Source of the DNA: Candidula unifasciata
Taxonomy: Eukaryota > Mollusca > Gastropoda > Stylommatophora > Geomitridae
Length of the DNA: 64,000 nucleotides
NCBI GenBank assembly: GCA_905116865.2
Contig: CAJHNH020000226.1
Span: 88,229-152,228, forward strand
Reading direction: 5' to 3'
Shown here: piece after piece, positions 1 to 11,452 of the stretch
How the letters are laid out: each line of letters opens with the position of its first letter
How positions within the stretch are numbered: the first letter of the stretch is position 1
The notes under the pieces: generated by a model
The model's database searches: none
What the model saw: the letters and a program-made list of their open reading frames with translations, nothing else
What the model was told of the DNA's origin: nothing
Made by a program: the position numbers and the translations under genes

Positions 1-270
1 CTCTGGAGCCACCATAGAAAAGTATCTTAACGCTTTGCTGCCGCCCAGATCTTGGTTTTGAATCTGCATCCATACAACATTTTCCTAAACTTTTTCTTTC
101 CGTTCACCGGCTTGAACTTCAACAACAAGTTCTGGTTGTTCGTCCACTTTTGAACTTCGTCTTTTTTCCAGAACTTGAGTTTTGCATGCACATCCGTTAA
201 ACATATATGGATTTTTTGTATGTATACTGTAGATTACTTTTGTTTCAGGCAGATGCCCCTCGACTTCGAG
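1..270 (-). repeat. SINE-like family A copy (GAA-tailed)
   Basis: This is a minus-strand copy of a dispersed family seen about 11 times in the window. Shared blocks are a region reading 'gaggcaaggaaccaac' on the sense strand, 'cagatctgt', 'gcacacgcaacactcaggttc', and a 3' end 'tttacagccggtgaacgc' followed by (GAA)n. Here only the core and 3' part are recognisable and they are diverged. Other copies are near 1,778, 18,130, 21,098, 25,700, 28,430, 39,875, 46,460, 49,495 and 55,690. The family's class is inferred, since no RNA polymerase III boxes were confirmed. Confidence 0.6.
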
Positions 271-420
271 AGAAAAGAAAAACCGCTTCTATTTATGCGT
301 CTTCAGCCACATGCTTTTTGTTAGAGGAGCAGTTTGTTCCTTTATTTCCCCACGCTGGAGCTCCGGAACCTATGCGGGCATCCATTTTCTAACTGGATTT
401 CCATTGTCCAACATTTTCCT

Positions 421-969
421 GCTCAACATTATTCAGTCTTAAAATTTGATTATTTCGGTTCACATTAATGTTGTTATAGTTTTTAAATTGTGTCAATTTT
501 TAATGAATGATGGGAATTAATTTTAAACTGTATTCTTCTCCCATCTGTTCGTAATACCATTTCTGTTGCTCTACTGCTTTGTCTTCCTTTTCATCAGCAT
601 TGCTGTGGCGCGGTGATTTATGTCACAGGCGTGAGGGGAAGTTAAGTCCAACATGATGTGTATAAGGAGATACTCCGTACGTCACTCGGGCGCCAGTCCT
701 TTACTATCCTGGTTGTACGGAACCTCACGCAAGACCCCTACAGCACGTCCTCGTCGTGCGCCACGGATAATGTCTCAAATGAGTATTAACAGAGCTGTCA
801 GGGGATCTCGGAGTTTGGCGGCCCCCAGAGGTGATATGTCCTTGTGGCTCTCATCAGCCCGCCCCCAAACGCTTGGGTGAAAAATGTTATCAAAACTCAT
901 TAGGAACATGAGTAGGTTAGACAAAAGTACAGCTAAAATTACAACCCTTGGTTAAAAGACTGCAGAGTA
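421..969. other. no gene seen; GC-richer patch
   Basis: No exon, RNA gene or recognisable repeat was found. About 595-880 is clearly more GC-rich than its surroundings and contains CpGs, but it has no convincing open frame with protein-like composition. Confidence 0.4.
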
Positions 970-1240
970 AAGAGAACATTGCTCAATGCTCATCCTCGGT
1001 TAATTCTCAGTGTCGTCGTCACTGCGCTGAGGTGCACCACAACAGCAACCATACATGGGCTGGCCATCCTTGTGCATTCTCGGTTGGCCCTCAGTGTCGT
1101 CGTCACCGCGCTGAGGTGCACCACAACAGCAACCATCCATAGGCTGGCCAGTCACGTACATCCTAGGTTAACCCTCAGTGTCGTCGTCACCGCGCTGTGG
1201 TACACCACAACAGCAACCATCCATCGGATGGCTAAGCCCA
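970..1240. repeat. 84-bp minisatellite, three copies
   Basis: The block 'cagtgtcgtcgtcac' recurs at 1,008, 1,092 and 1,176, an exact period of 84 bp. Each unit also carries 'caccacaacagcaacca'. Because 84 is a multiple of three, a frame stays open through all copies. No protein family is recognised and the open frame is probably incidental. Confidence 0.85.
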
Positions 1241-1379
1241 AATGTCCGACAAAACTAGATCATACGGATCAAAATCTGACCATCAAAATTTGCACTGAAC
1301 TGAAAAAGGCCGAATGTCCACACCCAGAGACCCCACTCGCCCGAGTGTTGGGACAAAACTGATAACGATATGCCTGATT

Positions 1380-1775
1380 CAGGATGTGAAATTCTGTCGG
1401 GCTAATGTACCTATCTGTGTGGTCACAAAAGTCCAAAACCAACGGGCTGCTCCCCGCTGACTTCCAGAGGGCGCAGCCCCTGTCGAGCGGAAGGCCTGAT
1501 ACGGTTGTGAGGTTAAGCAGGCATGTGCAGGACGTGACGATTCCTTGGGTGAGCCCAGAACCAGAGCGCCATGTGCCGCTCTGCATGCATGGAAGCCTCC
1601 TTGGATGGCGGGGAATGCCCATGATCTGCCCCTGCCTTCCCTTGAGGGCCAACTGTTTCACAGGGGGCTGCCCCAAAGGGGTACTCCGGGGGCAATACCT
1701 GCGGCGAAGGAGACAAGGACACCACACAAACCAGGCAAAGTCTCGACCCACACAAAACAATGGCCACAGTCACCC
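1380..1775 (+). repeat. dispersed repeat family D, copy 1
   Basis: This region is clearly similar in nucleotide sequence to the reverse complement of about 40,560-40,925. Shared blocks include 'ctgtgtggtca', 'gaggttaagcag', 'catgtgcaggacgtga' and 'tggatggcgggaa'. A shorter piece of the same family is at 45,700-45,835. The class is unknown. Conceptual translations of the two long copies align over about 80 residues, which may reflect either a decayed coding segment or simple DNA identity. Confidence 0.7.
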
Positions 1776-1777
1776 TA

Positions 1778-1965
1778 GAAATAGGCCTGACGTCTTCCTT
1801 CGAAGTCGGCGTACAGCTGCCCAAGAGGCAGGGAAATAAAAAACGGTTGTACACGCAAAAATCAGGTCCAGGTGAAAGCCAAAAGTCCAAGCGGACGATT
1901 AACCGGGACCTTCCACTGGAATTCACAGCCGGTGTTCGATGAAAAAAAAAAAAAAAATCAGCATT
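1778..1965 (+). repeat. SINE-like family A copy
   Basis: Carries the family A blocks 'ttccttcgaagtcgg', 'aagaggcagggaa', 'ttccactggaattcacagcc' and an A-rich 3' end. It lies directly after a family D copy. Family A and D copies are also close to each other near 40 kb. Confidence 0.65.
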
Positions 1966-2183
1966 GCTATTATCCTAATATCAACAACATAATAATCATC
2001 ACAATCTCTTTCTTCCTTGTCTTTTCCCTGCTAAACATTACAGTAAAGATTATCTCCCTTTCATCTTTGTCATGCTTTTTCTCCGGCTTCTTGTTTGTTC
2101 GATTAGTTGTTTGTCTTGTTATTGTTTTGCTTTTTTGTTCTTTTTCTGATTCCTCTTCTAGTTCTTCCTGTGGCTCTTTGTGT

Positions 2184-2243
2184 TTCTTCTTCTTCTTCTT
2201 CTTCTTCTTCTTCTTCTTCTTCTTCTTCTTCTTCTTCTTCTTC
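2184..2243. repeat. (TTC)n microsatellite
   Basis: About 20 uninterrupted TTC units. No family A body was found next to this array, unlike the GAA/TTC tracts at 28,440, 39,880 and 55,966. Confidence 0.95.
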
Positions 2244-2249
2244 CTCTTC

Positions 2250-3290
2250 TGCAAATTCTACTGTTTCGTCTTTTTTTTTACTTCAATCTCTATGTGATGT
2301 GTCTGCCTATGTATGTTGTGTCTGTAAGCGTAAGGTTGTCTGAGTGTTACGTATGGGTATAGATTGTGTCTGTGTATTGTGTCTGTGTAAGCTGTGTTTC
2401 TGCCTGAATTGTTTAGATATGCTTTTTTTTAAATACCTTAAATTACACTTTTAGTAAATTAAACTTTACTGGTTAGGAAAAAAAAAGTTTATAATTACAA
2501 TTAGTAAATGTAACTATTCGCTTTATTCGATTCACATCTAAAGTGCTTACCATTCGTATCTTTCATTATTCGATTAGTGCACCAAATTTTAGTCACTATA
2601 CACATTACGCCCTCTAAATGTTATGCTTTTCGGATTGAAACTCTAGATGCTGAAGACGAATTAAGAGCGCTTATCTGTGGTATTATATCGGTCCTTTACT
2701 CACCTCAACTTATACACTGTAAACTAAACTATTCCCTTAGTAATCAAAAATGTAAACAGTTTGTAAACTAAACAAGACAATTAGTGAACTAAACTGTTCA
2801 ATTAGTAGACCCAAATGTAAACAGTTAGTAAACCAAACTAGGCAATTTTTAAACTAGCGTCCCCTTAGTAATTTCGCCGCTATTCCTGCCTGTGAAACCG
2901 AAAACAAGTCTGGTGCAAGTTGTTGCCTGAAAATTCACTTGTATCCAGGAAAGCACTAAATTTGTCGCCGTAATAATTCAGCTTTAGATGTGTTTGTTAC
3001 CTGGTCAATGTCGTGCAGTGTAGCAATACTTATGAGACTGGATAAATCAATCAATCAAGTATCGTCACCGCAAGGAAAGTCGGCAGCAATGGACCTGCAA
3101 CACTCTGCCACTAACACAGCTTGTACACTTACCGAGACGGTTGTTCTTCTATCTTTTAATGTTATATTTGCATCATTGCTTACACATTGCCCCCAGCTTG
3201 TTTTAATAGGAACAACAGAAGATTGGAAAACACAGGAATGATAACTAAATAGGATCAATTAGCGAGACGAATTATACACGTTATTGAGCA
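2250..3290. other. AT-rich, nothing recognised
   Basis: AT-rich sequence with loose reiteration of 'agtaaactaaac'-like words at about 2,450-2,860. No gene or repeat family could be supported. Confidence 0.4.
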
Positions 3291-3293
3291 TTG

Positions 3294-3329
<36 letters not shown>

Positions 3330-3425
3330 TTCTTTCTCTCTCTCTCTCTGTTTCTATCTCTCTTTGTGTATGTGAGTGTGTGAATGTGTGTGTGTCTGTC
3401 TTTCTTTTCGTTTCTTTCTCTCTAC
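3294..3425. repeat. (CT)n-rich microsatellite
   Basis: A (CT)n tract with interspersed TTTCT and a short GT-rich insertion. It is purely simple sequence. Confidence 0.9.
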
Positions 3426-3911
3426 ATACCGCTCTCTGCTTTCTTCTGTTAAAACCTGGCTCGGCTGATAACAATTCTCTCGTAATTATGTACATATTTC
3501 TCTACTATTCTGGCTCCCAAAACCATTAGGAAAAACAGACATAATACTACACCATTTAACAACCTCAAAATGTCATATTACGAAGAGTAGCTATGAACGC
3601 TCTTTTTGTTCCGACTAAGGGTTACAATTTAGCCGTCGGGGACCTAAATATAACTTCACTGTTGAAGGGGTTCCATAGAATTTAAACCTGCGTGATTCTC
3701 ATTCGAATAGTGACATTTTGCACCTTGTTCGCCGCTGTTGATGCTGCAGTTTGCGGTCCTAGCTGGGTTCAACATGACTGGCTGCTAACAGTCCGAGACT
3801 AACTTTAGTTCATGTACCCCCTAGGCCAGATTTGTGTACAAGTTTAAAATAGTCTGCTGTTCAGAGGTGTGACTCGTGGAATCGGGTCCTGGTGGTACCG
3901 GTGTATCTGTG

Positions 3912-4370
3912 TAAATGTTACTGGTGAGTATGTGTGTTGTATCTGTGTGAATGTTACTTGTGAGTATGTGTGTTGCATCTGTGTGAATGTTACTTGTGAG
4001 TATGTGTGTTGTATCTGTGTGAATGTTACTTGTGAGTATGTGTGTTGTATCTGTGTGAGTTGTGTTTCTGAGTGTTGTATCTGTGTGAGTCGTGTTTCTG
4101 TGTGTATTGTTTAGATATGTTTGTGTTTGTATGTAAGTGTGTTCATGCCTGTGTGGGCCAGTATTGTGTATGTACTGTGTCAGAGTTATGTGAATGTGTT
4201 TGTTTGTGTTAGGTCTCTCTGTGATTGTTGTATCAGTGCGTTTCAGTTTGTAGGTGTGAATGTTGTATATGTGTGCGTGTGAATGTCGTTTGTATGTAGG
4301 TGTGTGTTTACCAGTATGTGTACCTTCAGGTATGTACGAGTGTGTGCGTGTATGTGTCTTTGAAAATATC
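3912..4370. repeat. 36-bp TG-rich minisatellite decaying to TG-rich sequence
   Basis: 'gtgagtatgtgtgttg' recurs at 3,924, 3,960, 3,996 and 4,032, an exact 36-bp period. The array then breaks down into degenerate TGTGT-rich sequence up to about 4,370. The period is a multiple of three, so long open frames in both directions are composition artefacts. Confidence 0.85.
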
Positions 4371-4645
4371 GATATATCAATCAAGCATACCTAAAGGAGG
4401 AACTTTAGGTTATAACTGTGACTAGGTTATGTGCGCCATGTAAAATGGCTTGCATTGCAAGCCACCAAAAGCTCTGGAAGGAATCCGTGCAGTGTTGATG
4501 CATTCAAAGAAGACAGAACCAAATACTATCTTGACCGTCTGTATCGGCGAGTCATTGGACGAACCGGTCGCCGATGTATACATCCAAAGATCAGAATCAG
4601 ATTAGGTACGTTATCCGAGGTAGCACTGTATATCAATATACATGC

Positions 4646-4648
<3 letters not shown>
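4371..4648. other. nothing recognised
   Basis: Short unique stretch between the TG-rich minisatellite and the (CA)n tract. No supported feature. Confidence 0.35.

Positions 4649-4707
<59 letters not shown>
4649..4707. repeat. (CA)n microsatellite
   Basis: Uninterrupted CA dinucleotides, about 29 units. It ends 56 bp before LTR homology begins. Confidence 0.95.
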
Positions 4708-4709
<2 letters not shown>

Positions 4710-4762
4710 TAATTTGCTATGTGACAGATGAGTATTTAAAAGGGCCGATATGAGATACGCCG

Positions 4763-6489
4763 CCTTTATTGGACAACATTATTATGTCTACCTTTTCTGG
4801 TTACTTTAACTAAACTCCACTTTTAAATGTATATATCTTTGATATATATTAAGGGAGTTATTTGAGGTTTCGTGGAAACCGATTTACTCCTTGCCCATGT
4901 ATACTAGGGACTTCTTTTTTGCACCAACGCCTGAAGTGTCTAAGTGACGCTATTCTCTCTTGCCGGCTCCTAGCGTCCAGACGTGTCAATCTATGCCTGT
5001 ATAATTTCATTTTTCAAGGCGATCTGGAATGTCTCAGTTTTTTGCATATGCTTGGGTAAGTTAATTATAGTTTACGAGTACCTAAAATGATGTCTGTCTG
5101 TAAGTAGTCACTGCTGTAGAGAGATCAGTATCGGCTGTGTGATCACACTTAGTTCGACCGTTCTTGATCGCTAGAGAAGCGGATTCGAACGTAGACCTTC
5201 CCCTGTACAGACTAAATAGCTTATGCCCTCAATAAACCACCCATACTGGTAAAACTTAATACCCTTACAAGTGTGTACTTTTTAAACTAACTATAGAAAG
5301 TTTTGTGCATACCAAATGGGGACAGAATTAGGTCAGGACTTTGTTAACCAGAGTATGAGTGTGTTTGACCCAGATCAATGAATGCTAGGACGAGCTTTGG
5401 GAATCTAAGGAATAAATGTACTGACAGTAAATATTGGTGTCTGTGTGCAGAGGGGGGGGGGAGAGAGAGAGTGATATATGTGTTAGAACACTCTATCTAT
5501 CTCCACTGTATATCTGACTTGCCTTCTTTTGCACTAAACAGACAGATGAATATAGGAGACTTATGTCTCTTGGTCTGGAGAGGCATTCTGAGGAATGAAA
5601 CAGGAGAGCAGGGGGAAGTAAACAGATGGGGGTTGATGACTGATGCTTGTTCTGTCTTTCCTGTCAAGATGTTACCCTCTTGGTGATGACTAATGTTGAG
5701 TTATTTTCTTGACAGGATGTATCTTTTGTGAGGAGCTGGCAGAAGTTTCACAGTCCAACCAACACCAACCAACCCACCAATCAATCAACCAACCATAAAC
5801 TAAACAACTACCATACCCACCAGCTAACACCTGTGAAGGTTCCTGACATCACCCCAACATGTGGGAGAGATGTGTACCTCAAACAGCCTACCAGTGCTAG
5901 AGCTGTGGGTATAGCTCAAAGACAGTTTGTGTGTATCCTTACTGGTGATAGAGACTTGCTAAGTACCAGTGCAGTGCTGTGTCCTCTATGGTGAGGTACT
6001 CTCTGACTATTTGATCCAGTGGAGCAGAATTTCCCAGAGTCAAAGACAGTCGAATCATCCGGAGCTGAAGGAGGCATCATAGACAGAAAGGGGAGAAGCT
6101 AAGTTGATGTCTCGATGTGCTTTTTTCCTCACAGCTCCTTTGTTTCCAATGATGACATATATGTCACCTCCAGGACCGGCTGTCTGTGTAGTTTCTTTGG
6201 TTGATCTAGACATTAGTTGCTGAGATTCTTTCACTGATAGCTGGAATTCACTTCACTATTTTTTATGTACATATATTATACTAATTACATGCATTCATTT
6301 TCATGGCTGACTTAGGTTTCTCTATGTCACCTTTTTAAGTGTTTAGCAGTTGTGTGTGTATGTATCTTCATTATATGTGTTAACATGGTTATGATAATGA
6401 ACTATCATAACCTGGGGGCTTTCTTTAGTAAGTAGTGGGGGTGTCCAGCCAAGTGTGCCTAGAAATATTGTATTCATATACTGACATAT
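4763..6489 (+). repeat. 5' LTR (outer end truncated)
   Basis: Near-identical over its length to 11,580-13,278, with small indels. Identity starts at 'cctttattggacaac' and stops after 'tactgacatattt'. If the 3' LTR starts at the TG at 11,453, about 127 bp of this copy's 5' end are absent. The true inner boundary may lie beyond 6,489, because the 3' copy may itself be cut there. Confidence 0.85.
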
Positions 6490-6983
6490 TTTGTAGTGCC
6501 AATACTTGAGTTGCCCTACTCCAGAGATAAGTTGAGCGTATATTGGCCACGGGGAATCCCTTAGACCAATACGAGCCAAACGACTCAACATAATTATCTC
6601 TGAGTGCTGTTGGTTCTGAAGGAGAAATCCTTACATTAGGCACGCGACAGGAGTGATATGTGACAGAACAACATATCCCCAAAAATCTGTGGTCTCGTCG
6701 TGGGATTGTTTGTGTACACTGTTCAATCTTTAAATTTGCTGGTGATCTTGGCCAGGAGTTGTTCAGTGTTTTTTTTTTGTTAACACAGTTGTGACCATTC
6801 TGGGTCAGTTCTTAGAGTATACTCCTAGGAGTGATTTGTAATCATTGTGGTGTTTTGTGGTGTTCAAGTACATTGGGTTAGGTACAACCTTGGTTGGTGG
6901 TGATAATTTAATCTATTGTTGATTATATTTACATTGTTGGTGACAATATATTTTGTTGTGGACTGTTAGATTGACAAGACAGC
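6490..6983 (+). other. LTR remainder or untranslated leader of the gypsy element
   Basis: Between detectable LTR identity and the first Gag ATG. It may contain the rest of U5 and the primer binding site. No unambiguous 'TGG...' primer site was identified. Confidence 0.45.
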
Positions 6984-7171
6984 ATGTCGCAGTCAAAAAT
7001 TTCCATACAGGAATTGAAGGACATGGCTGTCCAGATGGGATTGGAGGGTAAAGAAATGACCGAGTGGATTAAAACCACGGAACGTGAGATGAGGATGGAA
7101 GCCCGTGAGGCTGAGAGACTCAGAATTGAGAGCAGAAAGGAAAGAAAGACTCAGAATTGAATCTGAGATGA
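6984..7171 (+). pseudogene. Gag N-terminus, frameshifted
   Basis: An ATG at 6,984 opens a Gag frame that begins MSQSKISIQELKDMA and continues into a Glu/Arg-rich coiled coil. The frame is lost at about 7,150 and is regained in the 7,172-9,330 frame. The two small breaks (about 7,140-7,150 and 7,185-7,195) lie in A-rich runs, where slippage or base-calling error is plausible. Confidence 0.7.
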
Positions 7172-9330
7172 TTGAGAGGATTCAAGAAAACTGAGCGACT
7201 CAGAATGGAATCTGAATTGAATCTGAGAGACTCAGAGATTGAGTCTGAGAGGGAATCAGAAAGAATGAGATTGGAACAGGAGGTGAGGTTAAGAGAATTG
7301 GAACTTCAGGCACAGAGAGAGGGTAATAGACCCAGATCTCCAACACCTGATATTGATGGTGCATCAACGCACAGTAGCTCAGCTCAAGCGATGAACTTTC
7401 CTATGCCAGTCTTCGACCCGAAGGCTGAAAATATTGAACAGTACCTAGACCGATTTGGTAAATTGGCATCTTTGTACAACTTGGAAAGGAATATGTACAC
7501 GCTGAAGTTGGCTCAAGGTTTGAGGGGTGAGGCATACGAGATTTATCAACGGATGCCCACCGGTACTGAGACTGATTATGATGCATTGTGTCAGGCTTTG
7601 CTGAAACGTTTCGAACTTAATGCTGCGACATACAGACAGAAGTTCAGAAATGAGAGAAAGATGACAGGGGAGAACTATCCTCAGTTCGCCAGTCGCCTTC
7701 AGGGATATTTGACCAGGTGGAGGGAAATGTCTGGATACTCCTCTTCTTTTGAAGATTTACAGGAGATGATCCTAACGGAACAACTCCGAGAGACATTACC
7801 TCGCCCTATGCAAACCTTCCTGACGGAGAATGGTGCTGACAGACTGAGTGAGATGTTGATGTATGCTGAGAGGTATGAGATGGCACATAAAGAAGTGTGT
7901 ATAGGTGGGAAACCCAAGGCCCAGGGCCAAGGGAAAAATAATGGTAATGGTCATAAAACCCATCCAAATGAATCCCCTAAAAAGAATTCATCCCAAGCAC
8001 AACCCCAGAACCCCTCAAAAGTTCAGGGAACACAACATAGACAACCCTTTAATGGCCCTAAAAAGCCTTACTGCCATATTTGTAAGAATAATAACCACTG
8101 GACTAAGGAATGTAAATCCAAACAGTCAGGGAATTTACAAGTATCAGCTTTGTTGTCTACTGTAGTACCTTCTACCCAGGAACAATTGTACAATGGTTCC
8201 AATAGGCCTCCTGTGGTAGAGAGGGTCTGGGCTAATGGATATTCTTTAAATTGTCTGTATGATAGTGGTTTGTCATACGGCTGTGTGGTGAGGCCAGAGT
8301 TTGTAAAACCTGATCAGTATACTGGCAGATTCATAGAGCTCCAATGTGCCACATTGGATGCTAAACCTTTAAACTTGCCTATTGCTAAGATTAAGGTCCG
8401 TTCAAAGTATGTCTCGGGGGTAATTGAGGCTGCAGTGCTTGAACACTGTACCTTTGATTTAATTCTTGGCGCTACTTATGTATTTTTAGCAGAGCCGAAG
8501 AAACCTTCAGAGCATCTTGCTGCGGTGACCACCCGAGCACAACATAAAAGTGCCTTAGAGGATTCTCCTCATGTAAATCCTCTTCCTGAGGAAATTAAGG
8601 TGGCCCAAAGTAGTGACCCAACCCTTAAGGCATGTTTTAAAAAGTTAACTGCAAGTCACAATCCCCCTTTGAAGAAAGAATTCTTCATGAAAGGTAAGTT
8701 GCTTTACAGATGGGCAAGTGACAAGTATACAGAGCACAGTCAACTTGTAGTACCCAAAACATATAGACAGCAGATTCTCCAGATGGGGCACACTATAGCC
8801 TATAGTGCCCATATGGGAATTCATGCAACGACACAACGCATTGCCTGTCATTACTTTTGGCCAGGTATGTCAGCAGATATCATGCGTTATGTCAAATCCT
8901 GTCCGGAGTGCCAGAAGGTAGCTCCCAAAGGCAGGAATGCACCAGTCGGACTGGGGGAAACCCCTGTCACCTCCACACCTTTTGAAAGGGTGGCGGTCGA
9001 TTTGGTGGGACCACTTCCTCTCACAAAGAAGAAGAATGCTTACATATTGACCTTGGTCGACTGTTGTTCAGGGTATCCGGAGGCTGTTGCACTTCGGAGG
9101 ATTGACAGTAAGACTGTGGCAGAGGCATTGATAAGCATTTTCACAAGAGTGGGATTCCCTTCGCAGATACTGACAGACAATGGATCTCAGTTTGAAGGGA
9201 AACTTATGGAGGAAGTGTTTCAGATAATCAAGTCTCAACACATTTGCACCAGTCCATACCGACCCCAAGCGAACGGCCAGAATGAGCGGTTCAATGGAAC
9301 GTTGGTATCGCTTCTGAGAAGATTAAGGAA
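7172..9330 (+). pseudogene. gypsy Gag - protease - integrase (core)
   Basis: The N-terminal charged coiled coil is followed by a capsid-like segment (about 7,390-7,900) and a CCHC zinc knuckle with C-x2-C-x4-H-x4-C spacing (8,072-8,115). An aspartic protease follows, with the active-site DSG encoded at 8,271-8,279 and a downstream DLILGATYV. Next is an integrase H2C2 zinc-binding region (His residues near 8,790-8,820, CPEC near 8,900) and the integrase catalytic core. The core's D-D-E residues are encoded near 8,999 (VAVDLVG), 9,176 (LTDNGSQF) and 9,284 (GQNERFNG). All catalytic residues are present. The frame breaks near 9,330 before the end of the integrase core. Confidence 0.9.
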
Positions 9331-10318
9331 AAGCCAGAGAGGTGGGACGAGTATCTGTCTGCAGCACTATTCGCCTACCGGGAAGTACCCAATGCCTCTA
9401 CTGGATTTCCACCTGCGACCTTGGTGTTCGGAAGACACATTTCTGGACCCTTGGCCATTCTCAGGAAGACATGGACAGACGAAGGGGCAGATGATTCCTT
9501 GAAAACCATATCACAGTATGTGCAGGAACTCAAGGAAAGGTTAAAGCTAGGGTGGGACCTGGCTAAAGAGAACTTGATTCGTGCACGTAAGAGGTACGCT
9601 GCACATTTCAACCGGAAGACGAAGGAACGATGTCTTGAGGTTGGAGATAGGGTTCTTTTGCTGCTACCATCAGGGAAGTCTAAGTTAGAGTTAGCTTGGG
9701 GAGGCCCTTATACGGTGGTAGAGAAGATATCCAGGATCCATTATAAGATCAACATTAAAGGTAAGTCAAAGGTCTATCACATTAATCTCCTCCGGAAATA
9801 CAACGAGAGAGAGGTAAGTGACACACCGACCCTCTTGACACTTTCTGTAGCTATGGAGGTGGAAGGTGGAGAAGCCACAGCTGTGGAATATCCTCTTCAC
9901 CCCAGGGAGACCTATAAAGATGTAGAGGTTAACCCAACTCTCTCTGTCTCTCAGAAACAAGCTATAGAGCAACTCTTGTCAGAGTACGATTCTGTCCTGA
10001 CAGAGAAGCCAGGGCGCACTTCATTAATGGAGTATGATATGACATTGGTTACTGATGAGCCTATTCGTCAACGCCCTTTTCAGATCCCTTTCTCTAAAGA
10101 GGAAGCAGTAAGAAAGGAGATCGAATATCTACTTAAGGAAGGTGTGATTTCACCCTCAGAGTCCCCTTACAGTGCTAATGTGGTTCTCTTGAGGAAACCT
10201 TCAGGTGAGCATCGTCTGTGCATAGACTACAGACAACTGAACAGGGTAACGGAATTTCTTCCGGAGCCCCTTCCTGATCAGAGTCATCTGTTTGCCCGGC
10301 TCAATAAGGCCAAGTTTT
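9331..10318 (+). pseudogene. gypsy integrase C-terminus and RT N-terminus
   Basis: This frame continues the integrase (PERWDEYLSAALFAYRE, then PPATLVFGR) through its C-terminal SH3-like part, with GDRVLLLLPSGKSK, WGGPYTVVEKIS and VYHINLLRKY. It then enters the reverse transcriptase with KEGVISPSESPYSANVVLL and HRLCIDYRQLN. Integrase and RT are therefore adjacent in one frame, with integrase first. The frame ends in an 8-T homopolymer at about 10,314-10,321, where one extra base interrupts the RT. Confidence 0.9.
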
Positions 10319-11392
10319 TTTTCCAAAATTGACCTGAGCAAAGGGTACTATCAGATCCCTGTCAGGAAAGAGGTGCGTAAATATTTAGCTTTTAGCACTT
10401 CAGATGCCCATTATGAATTTAACGTCCTTCCCTTTGGAACTTGCAATGCTCCGGGGGCCTTCACCAGAATGATGAGACTGCTTTTAAACCCCTTGGGGGA
10501 CCCCTCTATCTCCAATTTTATGGACGATATTCTGGTGGCTTCCGAGACCTTCGAGGAGCACTTAGTTTCGTTGCAAAAACTCTTACAGAGGTTGAGAGAA
10601 ACAGGTCTGACTGCCCGACCTACCAAATGCAAATTGGCTTGGCGGGACTTGGAGTTCCTGGGGCACACGGTTTCTGAAGGAACCATTAGCCCAGAACCCA
10701 AGAACATTGAGAAGCTTAAGAAAGCTCCTAGACCTACAACGAAAAAGGAAGTCCGTTCCTTTGTATCCCTGTGCGGATATTATCAAAAGTTCATTCAGAA
10801 CTTCAATTCTATAGCGGCACCTTTAACAGATGCCACCAAAAAAGATCGTCCTGAGAAGGTATGTTGGACCCCTGAGTGTGAAGACGCTTACCGCACTCTG
10901 AAAGAGAAATTGACTTCATCCCCAGTGCTGCAACTTCCGGACTTATCTAAGCCCTTTGTTTTGCGCACTGATGCGAGTGGGGTGGGAATTGGGGCCACAA
11001 TCCTTCAGACAGGATTACAGGATTCTGAGACTCTCTTTCCTGTGGCATATGCCAGCAGAAAGCTCAACCAGGCTGAACGACGTTACTCCTGTATTGAGCG
11101 AGAGTGTCTTGCTTTGGTTTGGAGCGTACAGCGGTTCCAACCTTATTTATATGGTGTACAATTCACAGTACAAACTGACCACCAACCCCTCGTATTCTTG
11201 GCATCTTCTACCCATTTGAATCCAAGATTGATGAGGTGGTCTTTGCTACTGCAACCCTATTCGTTTACTGTGGAATATATTCCTGGTAATCAGAATGTGG
11301 GAGCAGATTTCTTGAGCCGCCATCCCTTGTCTGATAATTCACAGACTGAAGGTGATGAGCAAGCTGAAAGTAGTGAGTCCATAGATGTGTAG
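10319..11392 (+). pseudogene. gypsy reverse transcriptase palm and RNase H
   Basis: RT fingers/palm motifs are visible: KIDLSKGYYQIPV, LPFGTCNAPGAF, and the catalytic FMDD encoded at 10,517-10,528. The thumb has the typical FLGHTVSEG and GYYQKFI. RNase H follows with LRTDASGVGIGA, an IERECLALVW region and QTDHQPLVFL. The stop is at 11,390-11,392. Nothing coding follows before the G-tract and LTR, so there is no integrase at the usual downstream place. Confidence 0.92.
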
Positions 11393-11434
11393 ATGGCTGA
11401 TCATTGTTCATTCGCGTAGTACGCTCTTCCCTTT

Positions 11435-11449
11435 GGGGGGGGGGGGGGG
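11435..11449 (+). other. candidate polypurine tract (G15)
   Basis: Fifteen consecutive G lie 43 bp after the RT-RNase H stop and immediately before 'tactgtcgtgaaatg'. This is the position expected of the plus-strand primer, which would place the 3' LTR start at the TG at 11,453. Confidence 0.6.
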
Positions 11450-11452
11450 TAC

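Noticed and set aside
1872..2297. Long open frames across the TTC tract (Phe, Ser or Leu runs and Lys runs)
   Set aside because: Pure simple-sequence translation with no flanking protein-like sequence.
3821..4384. 187-codon Thr/His-rich minus-strand frame
   Set aside because: Produced by the TG-rich 36-bp minisatellite and its decay; no family resemblance.
4653..4707. CRISPR-like or other array in CA, GACA and TTC tracts
   Set aside because: These are simple microsatellites without spacers; the window is eukaryotic.
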